Positions 13,204 to 14,438 of a stretch of DNA of 14,438 nt are shown in pieces. The position numbers and the translations under genes are program-made. Position 1 is the first letter of the stretch, and the number at the start of each line of letters is the position of its first letter. The DNA is from DATGIQ01 sp035295665 (lineage in GTDB: Bacteria > Planctomycetota > Planctomycetia > Gemmatales > Gemmataceae). Below the pieces are notes generated by a model. The model did no database searches. It was not told where the DNA came from and saw nothing but the letters and a program-made list of their open reading frames with translations. The DNA lies in NCBI GenBank assembly GCA_035295665.1, contig DATGIQ010000200.1:1-14438 (forward strand). Reading direction: 5' to 3'.

Positions 13204-14256
13204 ATGTTATTCTTCGGCCGCAAGAAGCGCCTCATCGACTACGCCTCGTGCGCTGGTTGAGCAGGCAAGCTTGCCCCTCAGGGGTTGGCGCAGGTTCTGC
13301 GCCATTTGCCAAAGGTTACTGATCCAAACGTGCTCGTCGGTACGGAAACGCACGACGATGCGGGGGTCTACCGTCTGACCGATGAGTTGGCCATCGTGCA
13401 GACCGTTGACTTCTTCCCCCCCGTCGTGAACGATCCATACGTGTACGGCCAAATCGCTGCCGCCAACGCGCTGAGCGATATCTATGCCATGGGAGGCACC
13501 CCGCGCACGGCCCTTAACCTGATCGGCTATCCCGACAACAAGATCAACCTCGACTGGCTGGCGGAGATCTTCCGCGGCGGGGCGGAGCGCTGCCACACCG
13601 CCGGCGCCGTGATCCTTGGTGGCCATACCGTCCGTGACGCGGAGATCAAATTTGGTTATGCGGTGACCGGTACCATTCATCCCGATCGGGTCCTGACCAA
13701 TGCATCGGCCCGACCCGGAGATAAGCTGGTCCTCACGAAGCCTCTGGGTACCGGTTTCATCACCACGGCTCGCAAGGCCGGCGATTGTCCCGAAGAGGTG
13801 TATCAGGCAGCTTGCGCAAGCATGGTTCAGCTCAACGATATTGGCCGCGACGCAATGCTGGAAGTGGGCGCCCACGCGGCCACGGACATCACGGGCTTTG
13901 GCTTGGCCGGCCATGCCTATGAAATGGCGGAAGGGAGCCATGTAACGTTGATGCTCGACCTGGCCCGCCTGCCGCTGTTCCCTGGGTCGGAAAGCCTGGC
14001 CCATTCCCCCTATCTCACCCGCGCCAGCGGCACCAATGCAAGTTACGTTGCTCCGGGCCTGCGTATCGAAGGGCGGCCGGATCCGGTCCGGTTGAAGTGC
14101 TTCTACGACCCGCAAACGTCCGGTGGTCTGCTCATCAGCGTGGCCGCGGAAAGAGCTGAGCAGCTTCTCATGACCATTAAGGCCAAGGGCGCCACGGTAG
14201 CCTGCATCGTCGGTGACGTCACGGAGCGTACCGATGCTGCGCTCATCGTTCATTGA
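13204..14256 (+). CDS. selD: Selenide, water dikinase (selenophosphate synthetase), itself a selenoprotein (UGA = Sec19)
   Basis: SelD makes selenophosphate from selenide and ATP, the selenium donor for Sec-tRNA and selenouridine. Reading through TGA at 13258-13260, the ATG at 13204 (GAGGT at 13196-13200) gives 350 residues starting MLFFGRKKRLIDYASCAGUA. Sec19 and Lys22 in U-A-G-K match E. coli Cys17 and Lys20. Metal/ATP-binding Asp residues match by alignment from memory: D52 in HDDAGVY, D69 in TVDFF, D92 in LSDIYAMGG and D228 in TDITGFGLAGH. DPQTSGGLL (322-330) is the C-terminal signature. The length is usual for SelD. Reading the UGA as stop would remove the catalytic N-terminus; starting at the TTG at 13285 would give a 323-residue fragment lacking it. 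The gene lies 83 bases after the selW-like gene, on the same strand and probably co-transcribed. Confidence 0.96.
13258..13260 (+). other. Recoded UGA (selenocysteine codon 19 of selD)
   Basis: The TGA sits exactly at the catalytic Cys/Sec column of SelD, three residues before the conserved Lys. The frame before it (RLIDYASCAG) matches the SelD N-terminus, and a strong hairpin follows within 33 bases. Confidence 0.95.
13264..13310 (+). promoter_or_regulatory. Candidate bacterial SECIS element of selD
   Basis: A perfect 7-bp stem GGCGCAG (13287-13293) pairs with CTGCGCC (13297-13303) around the loop GTT. The loop starts 33 bases after the UGA and its first base is G, both within the published bacterial SECIS limits. 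An outer stem GGCAA (13264-13268) with TTGCC (13306-13310) can close the structure. A competing short hairpin, CCCC-TCA-GGGG at 13274-13284, lies between them. It would serve as the SelB binding site for Sec insertion. Confidence 0.7.
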
Positions 14257-14270
14257 ATGAGCGACAAGGG

Positions 14271-14438
14271 CTACAACGCCAATCGTTCGCGCGCATAGCT
14301 CAAGCAGCGGCGGACGTTCTCATCCTCCCGCTTCAATTTGTCTTCCCGACTCAGACCACTGATGCGTGGCAACGGTTCTTTGCCGGCGTGCGTGCGGACC
14401 ATGTGCAGCGTGTCCGCCAGGTGGCGGCCGGATAGATT
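14271..14438 (-). CDS. C-terminal fragment of an unrecognised protein (start beyond window)
   Basis: On the minus strand a frame is open from the window edge to a TAG (complement of 14271-14273), giving the last 55 residues. The visible part is charged and probably helical: GRHLADTLHMVRTHAGKEPL, then ISGLSREDKLKREDENVRR, ending CLSYARERLAL. It begins right where selD ends (14 bases between the two stops), which is the normal tight spacing of convergent genes and supports it being real. No motif identifies a family from this fragment, and it does not look like the C-terminus of SelA or SelB as far as can be judged. Confidence 0.55.
   Translation of the reverse strand, partial: NLSGRHLADTLHMVRTHAGKEPLPRISGLSREDKLKREDENVRRCLSYARERLAL

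Noticed and set aside
13207..14253. Minus-strand open frame opposite selD (348 codons)
   Set aside because: It is antisense to selD, with no recognisable motif and no ribosome site.
13285..14256. SelD starting at the TTG at 13285
   Set aside because: This would remove the catalytic residue and Lys22. The ATG at 13204 with its ribosome site and the SelD-like N-terminus through the UGA explain the gene better.

Overview
The window looks like a piece of a GC-rich planctomycete chromosome, most likely from the Gemmatales/Gemmataceae. This is inferred from gene families, not from a marker gene. The pointers are a DUF1559 pseudopilin-like protein (GFTLIELLVVIAIIAVL N-terminus, C-terminal H-x8-DG motif), a small 'KVSGQVKFNGTPLPGG' lipoprotein just before it, a long YidC, a VWA-domain protein and a SUMF1/FGE-like protein. 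No rRNA, tRNA, mobile element or CRISPR array was seen.

Layout. At 1-627 (minus, cut by the window edge) is the N-terminal part of a polytopic membrane protein resembling GT-C glycosyltransferases. Divergent from it is a plus-strand pair, an exported alpha/beta hydrolase (798-1907) and a membrane protein of unknown function (1904-2683), joined by an ATGA overlap. Next come the lipoprotein (3016-3534) and the DUF1559 protein (3679-4782), closed by a strong intrinsic terminator (4815-4860). A hybrid sensor kinase lies convergent on the minus strand (4950-6527). An FGE/SUMF1-like protein follows on plus (6935-7753).

From 12752 down to 7787 four minus-strand genes run in one direction: a Tsr3/DUF367-like protein, yidC, a VWA protein with two MIDAS sites, and a PilZ-domain protein. 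They could be one transcription unit.

The most informative region is the right end (12881-14256). Two genes there each contain an in-frame UGA that reads well as selenocysteine. The first is a 79-residue SelW-like (Rdx family) protein with a C-x-x-U motif. The second is selD, selenophosphate synthetase, with Sec at the catalytic position corresponding to E. coli Cys17. Each UGA is followed at a suitable distance by a hairpin with the features of a bacterial SECIS element. Reading these UGAs as stops would lose the SelW N-terminus and active site and truncate SelD. The organism therefore probably has a full Sec-decoding system, with selA, selB and selC (tRNA-Sec) expected elsewhere because they are not in this window. 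A further minus-strand gene, cut by the right edge, converges on selD.
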